Assembly: GCA_965227155.1 (NCBI GenBank) | Contig: OZ245731.1 | Location: 4,402,001-4,466,000 of the forward strand | Source: UBA6059 sp965227155 | GTDB taxonomy: Bacteria > Bacteroidota > Bacteroidia > Cytophagales > Cyclobacteriaceae | Reading direction: 5' to 3' | DNA: 64,000 nucleotides | Part shown: piece after piece, positions 1 to 14,100 of the stretch | How positions within the stretch are numbered: the first letter of the stretch is position 1 | How the letters are laid out: every line of letters starts with the position of its first letter | Translations under genes and position numbers: made by a program | Notes under the pieces: generated by a model | What the model was told of the DNA's origin: nothing | The model's database searches: none | The model's input: only the letters and a program-made list of their open reading frames with translations

Positions 1-1
1 A

Positions 2-1180
2 GAAGTGCCCATTCATCATTGGGAAAACAACAGATACAGCCTAAATAAAGAAACGGGTGAAATTGAGACTAAAACGTTGGGGCAATTCAGCCATTTTCCG
101 ATCAGGCTGGCATGGGCAGTTACGATACACAAAAGCCAGGGTCTTACATTCGAAAAAGCCATCCTTGACCTCTCTGATACATTTGCTCCCGGTCAGTTGT
201 ATGTAGCCTTGAGCAGGCTAACATCACTTCAGGGCTTGACCCTTGCCTCACGTCTGCCTATAAGTCCACCGGCATTAGATGCATCGCTGACAGCTTACTT
301 GCAGGATTTTCAGGATAGCGATCTGCTCAAATCTGAACTCAATACACATAGAAAAGACTATCTCTTATCTTTTACGGATGAAGCCTTTAATCTGTCTGAA
401 ATTTCAAAGCGTCTGTATTACCATGAAAAATCTTTCAACAAGGATGAAAGGCGATCAATCAAACAGCAATTTCAGTCCTGGACCTCTGAGTTGGTTAAAG
501 AAACCAGGAATCTTCAAGACATAGGAGAGAAATTCATTGCACAGGTAAGGAATATTGCTACTGCTAAAGACTACCTTCATCCGCTAGCAGATCGTCTAAC
601 GAAAGCTCAGCCATATTTTGAAAATCAGATCGAAAGCATACTTGAAAAGATCAAGGCGCATCGACTTGAAATAAAAAAGGAAAAACAGGTGAAAGCCTAT
701 GTCAAGGAGCTCGAAGAATTGGAGGCAGCATTCATCAATCAGCTCAGGAAAATAAATAAAGTGTCCAAGCTGATAGAATACGCAGCCCAAAACAAAGTTT
801 TGACAAAAAAGGATCTACAACAGTCAGGCACTTATCATGTAAGCAAACCCAAATATGAAAAACCGAATAAACCTGCCAAAACGCCAACGGCCCAAATATC
901 TTATGACCTTTACAAGTCAGGAAAAACCATTTCAGAAATCGCCAGAGAACGTGGGCTTGTGATTGGTACAATAGCCGGACATCTGGTCAAATTTGTTGCC
1001 ACTGGAGAAATACCAATAGCCGATCTGTTGGATCAGGAAAAATTGGATAAAATCATAGAAGCTTGCAACAGCGAGCCTAAGCGCCCTGGTGAGATTAAAT
1101 CACAATTGGGCGATTCGGTAAGTTACGGAGACATAAACCTAGCGCTTGCGCATTTAGAGTGGCTTGCAGGCAAGCAATAA
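2..1180 (+). CDS. Pif1/RecD-like helicase, C-terminal part (left edge, partial)
   Basis: The open frame runs in from the left edge, so the true start and the Walker A/B motifs are outside the window; the GTG at position 5 is an internal valine. The visible part opens with the last helicase motifs of a superfamily 1 enzyme: TIHKSQGLTF at about nt 120-150 and QLYVALSR at about nt 195-220, the UvrD_C_2 type seen in Pif1 and RecD2. About 200 charged, coiled-coil-prone residues follow, then a C-terminal HTH_40-type segment (YKSGKTISEIARERGL to the end) like that at the end of some RecQ helicases. Role inferred: ATP-driven DNA unwinding in repair or replication. The helicase family is clear; the exact subfamily is not, because the N-terminal half is missing. 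Confidence 0.85.
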   Translation, partial: EVPIHHWENNRYSLNKETGEIETKTLGQFSHFPIRLAWAVTIHKSQGLTFEKAILDLSDTFAPGQLYVALSRLTSLQGLTLASRLPISPPALDASLTAYLQDFQDSDLLKSELNTHRKDYLLSFTDEAFNLSEISKRLYYHEKSFNKDERRSIKQQFQSWTSELVKETRNLQDIGEKFIAQVRNIATAKDYLHPLADRLTKAQPYFENQIESILEKIKAHRLEIKKEKQVKAYVKELEELEAAFINQLRKINKVSKLIEYAAQNKVLTKKDLQQSGTYHVSKPKYEKPNKPAKTPTAQISYDLYKSGKTISEIARERGLVIGTIAGHLVKFVATGEIPIADLLDQEKLDKIIEACNSEPKRPGEIKSQLGDSVSYGDINLALAHLEWLAGKQ

Positions 1181-1290
1181 ACGCTTCCGGTTTTGTTACC
1201 ATTGATCTTAGTAGTTCCTTGCAATTTAATATGTATGTAATTACCATAGATTTTATTTCCCTCCTGGGAATATGAAAATTCCATCATCTA

Positions 1291-1321
1291 TTTGATTTTT
1301 AAGGAGTTGTTGATACTTTGG
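1291..1321 (+). promoter_or_regulatory. Candidate Bacteroidota promoter of the surface operon
   Basis: TTTG at 1291-1294, then exactly 19 bases, then TACTTTGG at 1314-1321. This fits the Bacteroidota consensus TTTG-N19-TAnnTTTG with one mismatch in the -7 element. It lies about 110 bases before the first gene of the adhesin operon. A second -7-like match, TACTTTTG at 1326-1333, lacks a well-spaced -33 element. The rest of 1181-1429 shows no gene. Confidence 0.45.
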
Positions 1322-1323
1322 CC

Positions 1324-1346
1324 TATACTTTTGAATTTAAAGTATA
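1324..1346. promoter_or_regulatory. Inverted repeat next to the operon promoter
   Basis: Perfect 8-base arms TATACTTT (1324-1331) and AAAGTATA (1339-1346) flank a 7-base loop just downstream of the candidate promoter. Its position suits an operator or a 5' leader hairpin; the sequence is AT-rich, so chance is possible. Confidence 0.3.
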
Positions 1347-1429
1347 CCAGCAGCCAAATTGAGAGAAGTTGAATAGTTTCACAACCGTTCGACCTAACAC
1401 ATTTTAACAACTTCTAATCAACAACAACC

Positions 1430-2134
1430 ATGAGAAAGATTGGGCTTTTTCTTCTTTTTATCAGTTTGATTTATAATACGGCAAGTTCACAAGGGGTAGC
1501 AATCAATACCGACGACTCGGACGCTGATGCTTCAGCCATTCTTGATGTAAAATCTACAGATCAGGGAATGCTCATTCCCAGAATGACCTCCACACAGCGC
1601 GATGATATTACCATCCCGGCGACCGGGCTTATGATCTTTGACACTTCAGAAAATGGATTCTTTTATTACGATGGAGCTGACTGGGTGGCAGTAGGCGGTG
1701 GTAGTGCTTCTGGAGGAGGGTATCTTGGAGAGGTTAGAATGTTTGCGCTCTCTTTATCCGGAGCAATTACTAAAGCAGGCTTACAGTCTGAGGGATGGGC
1801 GATTTGTGATGGTACTACAGCTACTACACAGGGTATAAGCAGTGCCACGATAGAAAATACGCCTAATTTATCCAATCGGTTTATAAGAGGAAGTGATGAT
1901 GAAACAAGCGGCATTACGGGAGGGAGTGATCAGCATAATCATCAATGGGTTGATGTTAATTCATTCAATCTTCAATCATGGCAATCAAATGGGGCAACAA
2001 TAACTGTAGGAGAACAACATGATCAAGGTGCTGGTGGAGTGGGTTTTGATCAGAGTGATGGAAATCTTTACACGAATTTTTCTTCTAATTTACCATCATA
2101 TTACGAACTAGCATACTTCATCAAAGTCAAATAG
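1430..2134 (+). CDS. Secreted protein with phage tail-collar-like C-terminal domain
   Basis: 234 residues with an N-terminal signal peptide of about 21 residues ending in SSQ. The first third (ILDVKSTDQGMLIPRMT, then GLMIFDTSENGFFYYDG) is a segment often seen in secreted Bacteroidota proteins that precedes trimeric or fibrous domains. A Gly/Ser linker at about residues 90-98 leads to a collar-type domain: GEVRMFA, GWAICDGT, TPNLSNRFIRGSD, GGSDQHNH and the closing PSYYELAYFIKVK. Tail-collar domains cap phage fibres and also occur in bacterial surface proteins. There are no phage genes nearby. The gene ends 2 bases before the giant adhesin gene, so it is the likely first gene of that operon and may be a companion or tip protein (inference). 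Confidence 0.7.
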   Translation: MRKIGLFLLFISLIYNTASSQGVAINTDDSDADASAILDVKSTDQGMLIPRMTSTQRDDITIPATGLMIFDTSENGFFYYDGADWVAVGGGSASGGGYLGEVRMFALSLSGAITKAGLQSEGWAICDGTTATTQGISSATIENTPNLSNRFIRGSDDETSGITGGSDQHNHQWVDVNSFNLQSWQSNGATITVGEQHDQGAGGVGFDQSDGNLYTNFSSNLPSYYELAYFIKVK

Positions 2135-2136
2135 CT

Positions 2137-5100
2137 ATGAATTTAAGATATGCACTCCTATTAGTGCTGCTTTTACCTTCATGGCTTTTGGCTCAAAGCA
2201 TCAAGGTTCAGAGTGGTACATTTTTAAAAACTTCAGGATCAACACTTCAAATTAGCGTTCCTGGCTCAATCAATAATGAAGGAAATGCTACGATAGCCCA
2301 TGATTCACTGACCATTGGTGGCGATCTGGTTAATACAGGTGCCATAAGTTTCAGTTCCAATGAAACCGTGCTCAATGGATCATCTAATCAACTCATCTCT
2401 GGTAACATAATTTTTGACAAGCTCACCATACTACCTGGTTCCAATATAACCTTACAATCCGGGGAAACTTTCACCACCAATGACCTACAACTGGCGGGTA
2501 CAAGTAGTGAGTCGATTACCATAGCAGCTTCAAGTCCAGGCTCAGAAGCTACTTTCAATCAAGCTTCCGGTACCGTAGAAGGTACTTATCTCAACCTGAC
2601 CGATATACACGCTACAGGCGGAGCTACTTTTAATGCGACCAATTCTACAGATAATGGCAATAATGATGGGTGGGATTTTTTAGTAGATTTCTCAGGCGGT
2701 TTATTAGCTTATTACCCTTTTAACAATAATGCTAATGATGAATCTGGTAATGGAAACAACGGTATTTTAGGTGATGGTTCTTCTGCAACAACTTTTCCTA
2801 CATCATCTACAGACCGTTTTGGAAATGCCAATGCTGCTTATTCTTTGGATGGTACCAGTGACTATATCGAATTACCTACCACCAATACCTTATTAGGCAG
2901 TAATCCTGATGAATGGACAATAAATATTTGGTTTTCCAGAACTTCAGGTACTTCCTTGATCTCTGATAGGGATTTGGGAAGCTCCGATAATTCCGCAGTA
3001 TCTATTTTTCCTGGCACTCAATTGGAATCTCAAATTTATGAGTCCATAGGAGGTGCAAAAACCATTAATGCAGGAACTGTTGAATCTGGGCAATGGCATA
3101 TGGCAACTTTGACCGTTTCGAAAACCAGTGGAGAAATGAAATCATATCTTGATGGAAGCCTGATTGGAACGGAAACTATCAACAATGCTGATTATACCAA
3201 TGATTATCCATTGACTATTGGTGGCATTAGGCTTGGAGCTACTTTTTTAGGATATTTTACCGGAGTAGTTGATGATATCAGAATATATGATAATGCTGTT
3301 TCTGAATTAGAAATTACAAACCTTTTTGAGGAAGGTGGATGGCCTTTAAACTCTACAGAAACTGATTTCCTCAGCTTCTCTTTTCCACAGCAGACCGGTA
3401 TTGCTAATATTGATGAAGCAAACCATACTATTGAAATAGAAGTGAGTTATGGTACCGATCTTAGCAATCTGATAGCCACTTTTACCCTGTCCGATGGTGC
3501 CAGCGCTGAAGTGGGTAGTACCGCCCAGGTGAGTGCTACTACAGAAAATAACTTTACTAATCCGGTGACTTATGCTGTTACTGCAGAAGATGGTATTACT
3601 ACACAGGATTGGGTTGTGACGGTTACGGAAGCACTGAATACAGCCACCGACTTTATAACATTTGGTTTTGAACAGGAATTAGTTAGTACAACACCTAATA
3701 CAGACGATCATACAATAGATATAAAAGTTATTTACGGCACTAATCTAGAATCTTTGGAGGCAATCTATTCTGTTTCAGAAGGGGCTAGCGTGTATATTGA
3801 TGGTGTTGACCAATTTAGTGGAGTTATATTAAACGATTTTACTAACCCAGTAATCTACACTGTTATTGCTCAAGACGGAACAACTCAAGATTGGACAATA
3901 AATGTTGAAGAAGATAATGACTCATTTGTAACAACATGGCAAACTCTGTCATTTAATGAGACAGTCACAATACCTATTGCCAATGTTGCAGGATATAATT
4001 ATACTGTAAATTGGGGAGATGGTACAGTAGAATCAGAATTATCGGGTAGTGTCTCTCATGTTTATACAGTTCCTGACGAATATAAGATTTCCATCTTCGG
4101 AGAATTTCCAAGAATTATTTTCGGAATTTATGAAAACGAAAAAGATAAAATAATTTCTATTGATCAATGGGGAAGCATTCAGTGGGGATCTAGTCTTGTG
4201 AGCGCCTTTATCGGATGTAGTAATTTAACATATAATGCAACTGATTTTCCAATATTTCCTGAAACAGCTATTGGTCTAAATTACATGTTTCAAGATTGTG
4301 AATCATTTACTGGAGATTTAACAACATGGGATGTTTCTAATGTTACAGCTTTTACACAAATGTTTTTTGGCGCGACTAGTTTTAACGGAAATATCACAAC
4401 ATGGGACGTAAGCAATGGCATACTATTTGGAGAAATCTTCTCCGGAACATCATTTAATCAAGATATAAGTTCTTGGAATATGGGAAATGCCGTAAATATC
4501 ATAGGTATGTTTGAAGGCACCCCTTTTAACCAAGATATATCGACTTGGAATGTTAGCAACGTTTTATCCATGGCAAATCTTTTTTCTAATGCTAATAATT
4601 ACAATCAATCACTTGCTGGCTGGCAAACAACAAAAGTTACAAACATGACACGTATGTTTAACAATGCCACCTCATTCAATCAAGAATTAGATTTTTTGGA
4701 CGTAAGAAATGTCGAAACTATGCAGCAGATGTTTAGTGGTGCTGAAACATTTAATAGAGGGTTAAATAGTTGGAATGTAACAAAAGTAACCAACATGTCA
4801 GAAATGTTCAAAGATGCGATCTCTTTTAACCAACCCTTGAATAACTGGGATGTCAGTAATGTGAATGAAATGAATGGTATGTTTCAAGATGCTTTATCAT
4901 TTAATCAATCTCTTGAAAGTTGGGATATTAGTAATGTAACAACAATGGTTAATATGTTAGATAATACTTCAATGAGTGTAGAAAATTATGACCTTACATT
5001 AATTGGATGGCTAGATGACAATGGGGGTTTAGACGTAGTACCAGAAGGAATAACCTTAGGGGCAGAAGGATTGAAGTATTGCGAAGGTGCTGCTGCAAGG

Positions 5101-8100
5101 GATGAATTAATTAATGTTTATAATTGGACCTTTATTGGTGATTCGAAAGCATGTAATTTAGAAACTGATTTCCTAACCTTCAGCTTTCCAGAAGAAACTG
5201 CTTCGATTACACCAAATGCAACCAACCATACTATTGACATTGAAGTAGCCTACGGTACCGATCTTACTAACCTGATTGCTACATTTACCCTTTCCGATGG
5301 CGCCACAGCTGAAGTAGGCAGTACTGCCCAGGTAAGTGCTACCACCGTCAATGACTTCACCAATCCGGTCACTTACACCCTCACTGCTGAAGATGGGACT
5401 ACAATTCAGGATTGGATTGTAATTGTAATTGAAGCACCAAATGATGCAACAGATTTCTTATCCTTCAGCTTCCCGCAAGAGACGGCTTCAATTACCCCCA
5501 ACACTACCGATCATACCATTGATATTGAAGTAGCTTATGGTACCGATATTACCAACATGGTTGCCACCTTTACCCTTTCCAACGGTGCCTCTACTGAAGT
5601 AGGCAGTACTGCCCAGGTGAGTGCTACCACCGCCAATGACTTTACTAATCCGGTCACTTACACTGTAACTGCTGAAGATGGTACAACTATCCAGGATTGG
5701 ATTGTGACGGTTACAGAAGCGCCTAATGATGCTACAGATTTTCTATCTTTTAACTTTCCAGAAGAAACAGCTTCCATTACACCAAATGCAACCAACCATA
5801 CCATAGATATTGAAGTGGTCTATGGTACCGATCTTACCAACCTGATAGCCACGTTTACCCTATCCGATGGAGCTACCGCTGAAGTGGGCAGCACAGCGCA
5901 GACCAGTGCCACTACGGCTAATGATTTCACCAATTCGGTTACTTACACGGTTACTGCTGAGGATGGCACCACAACTCAGGATTGGATCGTGACGGTTTCG
6001 CAAGCGCCTAGTTACAATATAGATTTAACGGGCTTTACTGTAACTGAGAATGAAGGCACCCAAATAGCCAACTTCTTAGTGACTATAAGTGAACCAGCAC
6101 TGGCAGATATAGACTTACTATTTAATACTTCTGATGCTAGTGCTACATCAGGAGATGATTATACTGCTCAGGTAGTAACACTAATAACAATACCGGCAAG
6201 TCAAACGAGTATAGACATTCCAGTAGATATTCTGGGTGATAATATCGCAGAACCTTCAGAAGGTTTCTCAGGTAGTATCACCATAGACAATGACAATGGT
6301 CAACAAGTTATTATAGGTAATAGCACAGCTAATGGAACAATCATAGATAATGATGAAGCATTTATAAGTATTGATGATGTAACTGAGATAGAAGACGTAG
6401 CTGGAGGAGAAATGGTATTTACCATTACACTTACAGGTAATGTACAAGATGAATTTGAAATTGATTACACAACTAATGATGATGATGCAAGTTCAATTTC
6501 TGGATCGGATTACATATCCAGTTCGGGTACAATCATTTTTCCCGCAGGTAGTATTTCTGGAGAAACTCAGATAATTATCATAACAATTACAGAAGATAAT
6601 ATAGCTGAACCAGAAGAGTCATTCGAAATAGAACTATCCAATATAGTTGCTAATGGTAGCAATGTTTTTATTGCTGATAATTCAGGTATTGGTACTATCC
6701 AAGATGATGACGAAAACCTTATAAGCATATCTGGTTTTGAGGTTACTGAGACTGGAGGTATTCAGACTGGTAATTTTACAGTGACAATGACTGGTATTGC
6801 TCAAGAGGATATCATATTTTCCTTCAGTACAACTGAAAATAATGCTACAGATGGTATCGATTTCGTAGGGCAGTCAGGTATAGAATACACTTTAGTTGCA
6901 GGCATGTCATCTGTGGATATTCCTGTGGATATTTTGGGAGATGAAATAACAGAAACTACAGAAGACTTCACGGGTACTATTGCGATAAACAACACAAATG
7001 GTCAGCAAATTTCAATTACGACCAACTCAGCCTTAGCAACAATTAATGATGATGATGCAGATGGCGATATCTTTATGGAAATAACCAAGGTTCAGGATGG
7101 TAGTGAAGATGGTGATGATGTAGTTTTTGAGGTGAAGCTTACTGATGGAACCATTGATCTGATCAACGATCAAACCACAGCTATAACTGCTGACGTTACT
7201 TTTACAGGTACTGCACCCAATGCAGATTTCGATACAAACATCTCAACCATCACCTCAGTATCCTTTGGTCAGGGTGAGGGCACAAAAGAGATTAGATTGG
7301 AAGTATTTGACGATTTATTGATCGAAAATCTTGAAAATATTACGGCTACTTTATCAAATCCGTCTGGGCTGAATCCAAATACTGATCCTGGAGGATTTAA
7401 TGGTAACAATTCTGCAATAGCTACGGTAGCTGATAATGATGTTCCCATTTGGGAAATAATTAATCCTGTAAATGCGCGTGAGGGTGTTTCTGATGTGCAA
7501 TATACAGTTAGGCTTGTCAATGCAAGTGGTGATGTTTTAACCAATAGGACCGGAAGCGATATGTCAGTAGATATAGAGTTTGTTTCCGGAAGTGAGGCTG
7601 TAGCAGGTGAATTTTCTACCGTTTTTCCAACCACAATCACATTATCAGAGGGGGGAGTTACCGAGTTAATTAGCTTATCTCCTGACAGAGATTTAATTGC
7701 AGAAGGTGATGAACTGCTAAGAGCAACGCTCGAAGCACCTATCAATCCAGCTACCATTAGTGCCGGTGCGGTTACGATCAGTACAATCAATGGGTCAGCG
7801 GATGCTTTCGTAATCGACGATGTAATCTTCAATGTCGTTACTACCCAAAACGGCTCTGAAAACCCTAATGCACCCATCATTTACACCATTTCTATGGTTA
7901 ATACTGATGGTGCTACTGTGACCAATGCCACTGGAGGAAGTATTAATGTAGAGACATCTTTCACTACAGGTTCATCTGCAGTAATTGCCGATATCATACC
8001 GGTATCATTCCCCGCAGATATTGATGTGCCAAATGGTGACTCTGATTTTGTGATCAACTTCCCCGTTGAGGATGATGCATTGCTTGAGGGAGAAGAGCTT

Positions 8101-11100
8101 CTGAGAATTACTATTGACAACCCTTCATTTGGGTTTATAGGAATACCAACTGCTGATGCTACTCTGGAAGATGATGATAACGTGGCACTCAATACAGCTA
8201 CAGATTTTCTTGCTTTCAGTTTCCCAGTTGAAACTGCTACCATTAGCCCCAACACTACAGACCACACCATCGATATTGAAGTTGCTTATGGTACTGACCT
8301 TACTAATCTTATCGCTACTTTCACCCTTTCTGATGGTGCCAGCACTGAAATAGGCAGCACCGCCCAGGTGAGTGCAACCACTACTAATGACTTTACCAAC
8401 CCGGTTACTTACACGGTAACTGCTGAAGATGGTATTACGTCCCAAGACTGGACAGTAACAGTGACTGTGGATGATGGCCTCCTCGCCCACTACCCCTTCA
8501 ATGGCAATGCCAACGATGAATCGGGCAATGGAAATAATGGAACCTGGGATAATGATGAGGTATATTTCTCTGACAGATTTAGCGACAATACGAGTGCAGC
8601 AAGCTTTGATGGTATAGATGATGACATAGTATTAGCCAACGAAAATAACTTTGACTTTGAAAGAACGGATGAACTGACAATAAGTGCCTGGATTTACCCG
8701 ACAACAACCAACGTTAACATTTTAAGCAAGCAGTTTGCTGGCACCGCGGACAGAGGATATCGATTCAGGCTCAATGATGCCAACCTTTACTTTGGAATGT
8801 TTTTTGATAAATCAACAAGCAATGAAATGGTAGCGCAATCAATAGGAGAAGTTCCCTTCAATACCTGGTCTCATGTGAGTGTTGTTTATGACGGTTCCAA
8901 TAATGCTAACAATATTAAATTGTATATAAATGGCAACATTCAATCAAATACAATTATCAATAACAACCTTTCAAATACTATCTTGAACGATGAACCCGTA
9001 ATTATCGGTTCATACAACCAAATAAGTAACTTTTTTGATGGTGGTATTGATGAGTTGCGAATTTACAACCGTGTCCTCTCTGAAACCGAAATCAACGACC
9101 TTTACATCGAGGGTGGCTGGCCCTTGACTCAAGAACCTATCGCCTACTACCCCTTCAACGGCAATGCCAATGACGAATCGGGCAATGGGTACAATGCTGC
9201 CGCCGGTGGTGCACCCACCCTAGCAGAAGATCGGGATGGAAATACTGATCAAGCTTATAGTTTCGATGGCATTGATGATTATTTTATTGCTGAAAATTTT
9301 GATGCAGAGCCGACAGATTTATCATTGGTAGCCTGGTTTAAATACCCGGAATCAGGAGGCACTGGAACAAAACAAATTCTTGATATAGAAGGTGTGGCTG
9401 CACTCGCTTTGGTAAACCAGGGAGTCACCGGCGTATTAAATATTGATGGCGTTTTTAGTACGCCAACTTATACCGGCACATTGGCACCCGAAAAATGGCA
9501 CATGGCCGCATTAACCTATGATGGTACCAATGTTGATTTATATATCAATGGTGAGGTCGTGGCACGCAATGCTGATGCGGGGGCTATCGATTATAGTGGC
9601 ATAGAGAACAGAATCCTACTCGGTACAAATTTTGATGGCAGCCAGTCCTTTCTGGGTGAACTGGATGACTTAAGTGTCTATGGTAAAACCCTAACCCCTG
9701 AAGAAATTTTTGAGCTATTTGGTAATCACCTGGGCCCGAACACCCTCATCGCCGAAAGCGGCAATAACCAGGTAACCCTCAAATGGTCAGCCGAGCGTAT
9801 AGAAGGGCTAGAATCGTACTCTATCTACCGTGACAATACTCTAATTGAAACGATCACCATCACATCCGTCAACGACACCACCTTCACCGATACGGGTGTA
9901 ACCAACGGCACTTTCTACGACTATTTTGTGCAAAGCACGGATACCCTGGGCAATGTAAGTCAAAGCTCAGATACTATTACCCATTTGGCCGGAGGGCTTG
10001 TGGCCTACTACCCTTTCAACGGCAATGCCAATGATGAAAGTGGTAATGGATATGATGGAACAAACAATAATGCTACATTATCCACGGATCGGTTTGGAAA
10101 TACAGATGCTGCGTACACCTTTGATGGGACTGCTGGTAATAATTTCATCGAAGTATCTGACAATAATGCCTTGGATTTAGGTTCCGAGGATTTCACGCTT
10201 CATGCCTGGGTTAGCTCTAGCAACTCTACTGATTTGCAGCGCATCATTTCAAAAGGAAGCTATATTGGTTCAGATGGTTACATGATAAGAACTTCCGCTT
10301 CCGGCCAGATTGTAGTAGAAATCAATGGTACCCTTTTACTGACCAGCAATACCTCGGTTACAGATGGCAGCTGGCATATGGTAACAGTGACCATAGACAG
10401 GGATGGTGATGTCTCCATTTATATTGATGGCAGTCTGGATATTTCCACTACCACTAATACTACATCACTTGATCCCAGTAACACGACACCCCTTAGAATT
10501 GGCACACATAATGTAAATCAGGAGCCTTTCTATGGTGAAATTGATGATGTGAGAATTTATAACCGTGTGCTTACTGAGCCGGAAATACAGGACCTATATA
10601 CCGAAGGTGGCTGGCCTTTGTCTATGGCAGTAACTAGCACAGCTCCAACTGATCATGCCGTTAACGTTGCCCGCAATGGATCAATTGCTATCACATTTGA
10701 AGAGGCCGTTGATCAGGGCAGCGTTGATAATAACAATGCTGACATTGCAGATGACAACATCACCATCATCGGACAGCAAAGCGGCCCTATGCAAGGTACA
10801 TTCAGTGGCGATGGTACGGCCACTATTACATTCTCGCCAGCAAATGATTTCTTTCCCGGTGAGCTTATTACAGTAACAATAACGGATCAGGTGACCAATA
10901 GTGCTGGTAGTGTTTTTGCGGAACCAACCAGTTTTCAGTTTACAACCCAAACAGCAACTGCTCCTGCCCAATTTTCGAGAATCGCCAATCCCGTTGCTGC
11001 TGATAACCTGGATATCTCTGTTGCAGTGGCAGATTTTGATGGAGATGGTGATTTAGATATTCTTCATGCCGCTATTGGCGATTTAGGCAATATCAGTTGG

Positions 11101-14100
11101 TATGAAAACGCGGATGGTTTGGGTAATTATGGCCCTCAGCAGCTTATTGGTACCAGTGAAGGCGTTGAGATGGTCTACGCAACAGATATAGATGGAGATG
11201 GTGATCAGGATGTGCTCACCGCTGCTTCTACCAGTAGTGAAATAGCCTGGTTTGAAAATACCGATGGTCAAGGCAGTTTTGGCAGCAAGAACCTAATTAC
11301 TGATCAAATCGAAGCAGCAAAATCTGTTATCAGTGCTGATATTGACCTGGATGGTGATTTGGATATTGTGGTCTCAGGAAATGGCGGTACCGGATACATT
11401 GCCTGGATAGAAAATGCTGATGGTTTAGGTTCATTTTCAGCTCCTGTATTGATTTCCACAAATTCAACGGGTGCCAAATACGCCTATCCGGCAGACCTTG
11501 ATGGTGACGGAGACATTGATGTGCTGAGTGCAGAAACGGATGCCAATACAGCTGCGTGGTTCGAAAATACCGATGGTGCAGGAACTTTTGGACCCAAAAT
11601 CATTATCGACAATCAGCTTGAAGCCACCGAATACATCTATGCCACTGATATAGATGGGGATAGTCATTTGGATATTGTAACGACCTCTTTTGGATCAGCA
11701 TCAGATAAAATAGCATGGTATCGTAATACCGATGGACAGGGCACTTTTGGATCCGAAACGATTATTCAGGGTGGGTTGTCAGGTGTAACATCCGTATTAG
11801 CCGGAGATATGGATGGTGATGGTGACCTTGACCTGGTGTCCAGCATCTTTCTTTCAGATTCACTGCTTTACCATGAAAACACCGATGGCGCAGGAAACTT
11901 TGCTGCACCTACTGTGATTACCGATGCTGCCAATGGTGCGCGACCTGTGATCTTGGCTGACCTTGATGGAGATCTTGATCTGGATGTGGTAGTGCCAAAT
12001 ATTCTCAGCAGCACAACAGTATGGTACGAAAATACCATCCCTACCGAATTCATTACTATATGGCAAACAACCTCATCGGATGAATCGATCACCATACCTA
12101 CTTTCAATGGCGAGAGCTATGATTACGAGGTGCATTGGGGTGATGGCACCTTTGATCTTAACCAAACAGGAAATGCTAGTCATACCTATACCGAACCCGG
12201 CACTTACACAGTAGCAATTAGTGGCCTTTTCCCTCGTATCTTTTTCGACGAGAATGGTAATGCTCCTGCGGGTAATGCGGCCAAAATACTATCTGTGGAA
12301 GCATGGGGAACCAATGCATGGACAAATATGCAGTCTGCTTTTGCAGGTTGCACCAATTTACACATCAATGCTACCGATGCACCTGACCTATCAGGTGCCA
12401 CCAGCATGCAGGAGATGTTCAGGTTGTGTATTGCTTTCAATGAATCTATTGAACATTGGGACATGAGTTCTATTATCGATATCTCTTTCATGTTTGATGG
12501 TGCTACGTCTTTCAACCAACCGCTCAATAATTGGAATGTAAGCAATGTGACCAATATGGGTCAGGTGTTTCAGGCTGCCTCTGCCTTTAACCAAGATATC
12601 AGCAATTGGAATGTAGGCAATGTTGAATTTTTCCAGTGGATGTTTTCCGATGCTGCTGCGTTTGATCAGCCTCTTACATGGGATATGTCCTCAGCCACTA
12701 TCCTGTCGGGCATGTTTGCCGGTGCTACAGCATTTAATCAGGATATAAGTTCATGGAATGTGGGCAATGTAACCTCTATGGCTGCCATTTTTAAAAATGC
12801 CATCAATTTTGATCAGGACATTAGCAGCTGGAATGTAAGTAACGTCACAGAAACCTATATCAATGAAGCTTGGTCGGGACCATTTCACGGTGCTACAAGC
12901 TTTAATCAGAACCTTGGATTATGGGATATTTCCAACATGTCTGACATGACCAGTTTTTTCGATGATGCCGGTCTGTCAAAAGAAAACTATGATGCCACAC
13001 TTACGGGCTGGGCCACACTGGAGGCAGGCGAAACCAGGGTTCCATCAGATGTTATTTTTAGCGCCAATGGGTTAACTTACTGTACAGCAGAAGCCGACAG
13101 GCAAAATCTTATTGATAATTTCAATTGGTCAATCAGTGGAGATACAAAAGATACCGAATGTGGTGCTTTTGTTACGATCTGGGAAACCACTTCACCCAAT
13201 GAATCCATCACCGTCCCAACTACAGGTGCAGGCTATGACTACACTATTGACTGGGGAGATGGAACGGTAGAAAGCCTAACAACTGGTAACCCTACGCACA
13301 CTTTTGCTAGTGCAGGTACGCATACCATATCTATATCAGGAGATTTTCCTGTGATCTATTTTAACAATGGTGATGAAGGCCAGCAAGTAACCAAAATAAA
13401 ATCTATCGAGCAATGGGGCACAATCCAATGGAGCACCATGAATAGTGCTTTTGAGGGTTGCTCGGAGCTTACTTACAATGCTACGGATGCACCTGACTTA
13501 TCAATAGTCAGCGATTTTAATTCTATGTTCCGCGGCTGCACCAGCTTCAATGGCAATATCGACAATTGGGATATGTCAACCGCGCAGGATCTTCGACATA
13601 TGTTCCGGGATGCGACAAGTTTCAATCAGCCTTTGAACAGCTGGAATGTATCAGCTGCTACAGACATGCGCAACATGTTCAGGGATGCCACCAGCTTCAA
13701 CCAGCCCCTCAATAACTGGCAAACCACCAGCCTTGAGCGTACCAATTACATGTTTGCAGGAGCAACCGCCTTCAATCAGAATATCAGCGCCTGGCCAATG
13801 TCCACCGTATTTGCCATTGAAGGCATGTTCCAGAATGCCACCAGTTTCAACAGTCCACTAGCCGGTTGGGATGTAAGCAATGTGACCAACTTCTCCTACA
13901 CGTTCAATAAAGCCACAGCCTTCAACCAATCGGTCAACAGCTGGAATGTAAGCAGTGGCGAAAACTTCTCCTGGATGTTCTCCGGCGTAGATGGAGATAA
14001 CATTCTCAACTCCGCGGATATGGTTTATAACCAGCCGTTGGATAATTGGGCTTTTGGGCCTAATGCTGACAATATGAACCTGATGTTTGCCCGCTCTACC

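Noticed and set aside
1430..2134. Prophage remnant because of the tail-collar domain
   Set aside because: It has a signal peptide, and no other phage gene is present in the window.
5161..6005. CRISPR or tandem repeat array
   Set aside because: The repeats are about 285 bases, in frame and coding for the same protein domain.
7269..7880. Long open frames antisense to the giant gene (7269-7880, 7881-8270, 14664-15107)
   Set aside because: They mirror the repetitive, low-stop codon use of the sense strand (Thr/Ser/Val-rich) and show no protein family features or start context.
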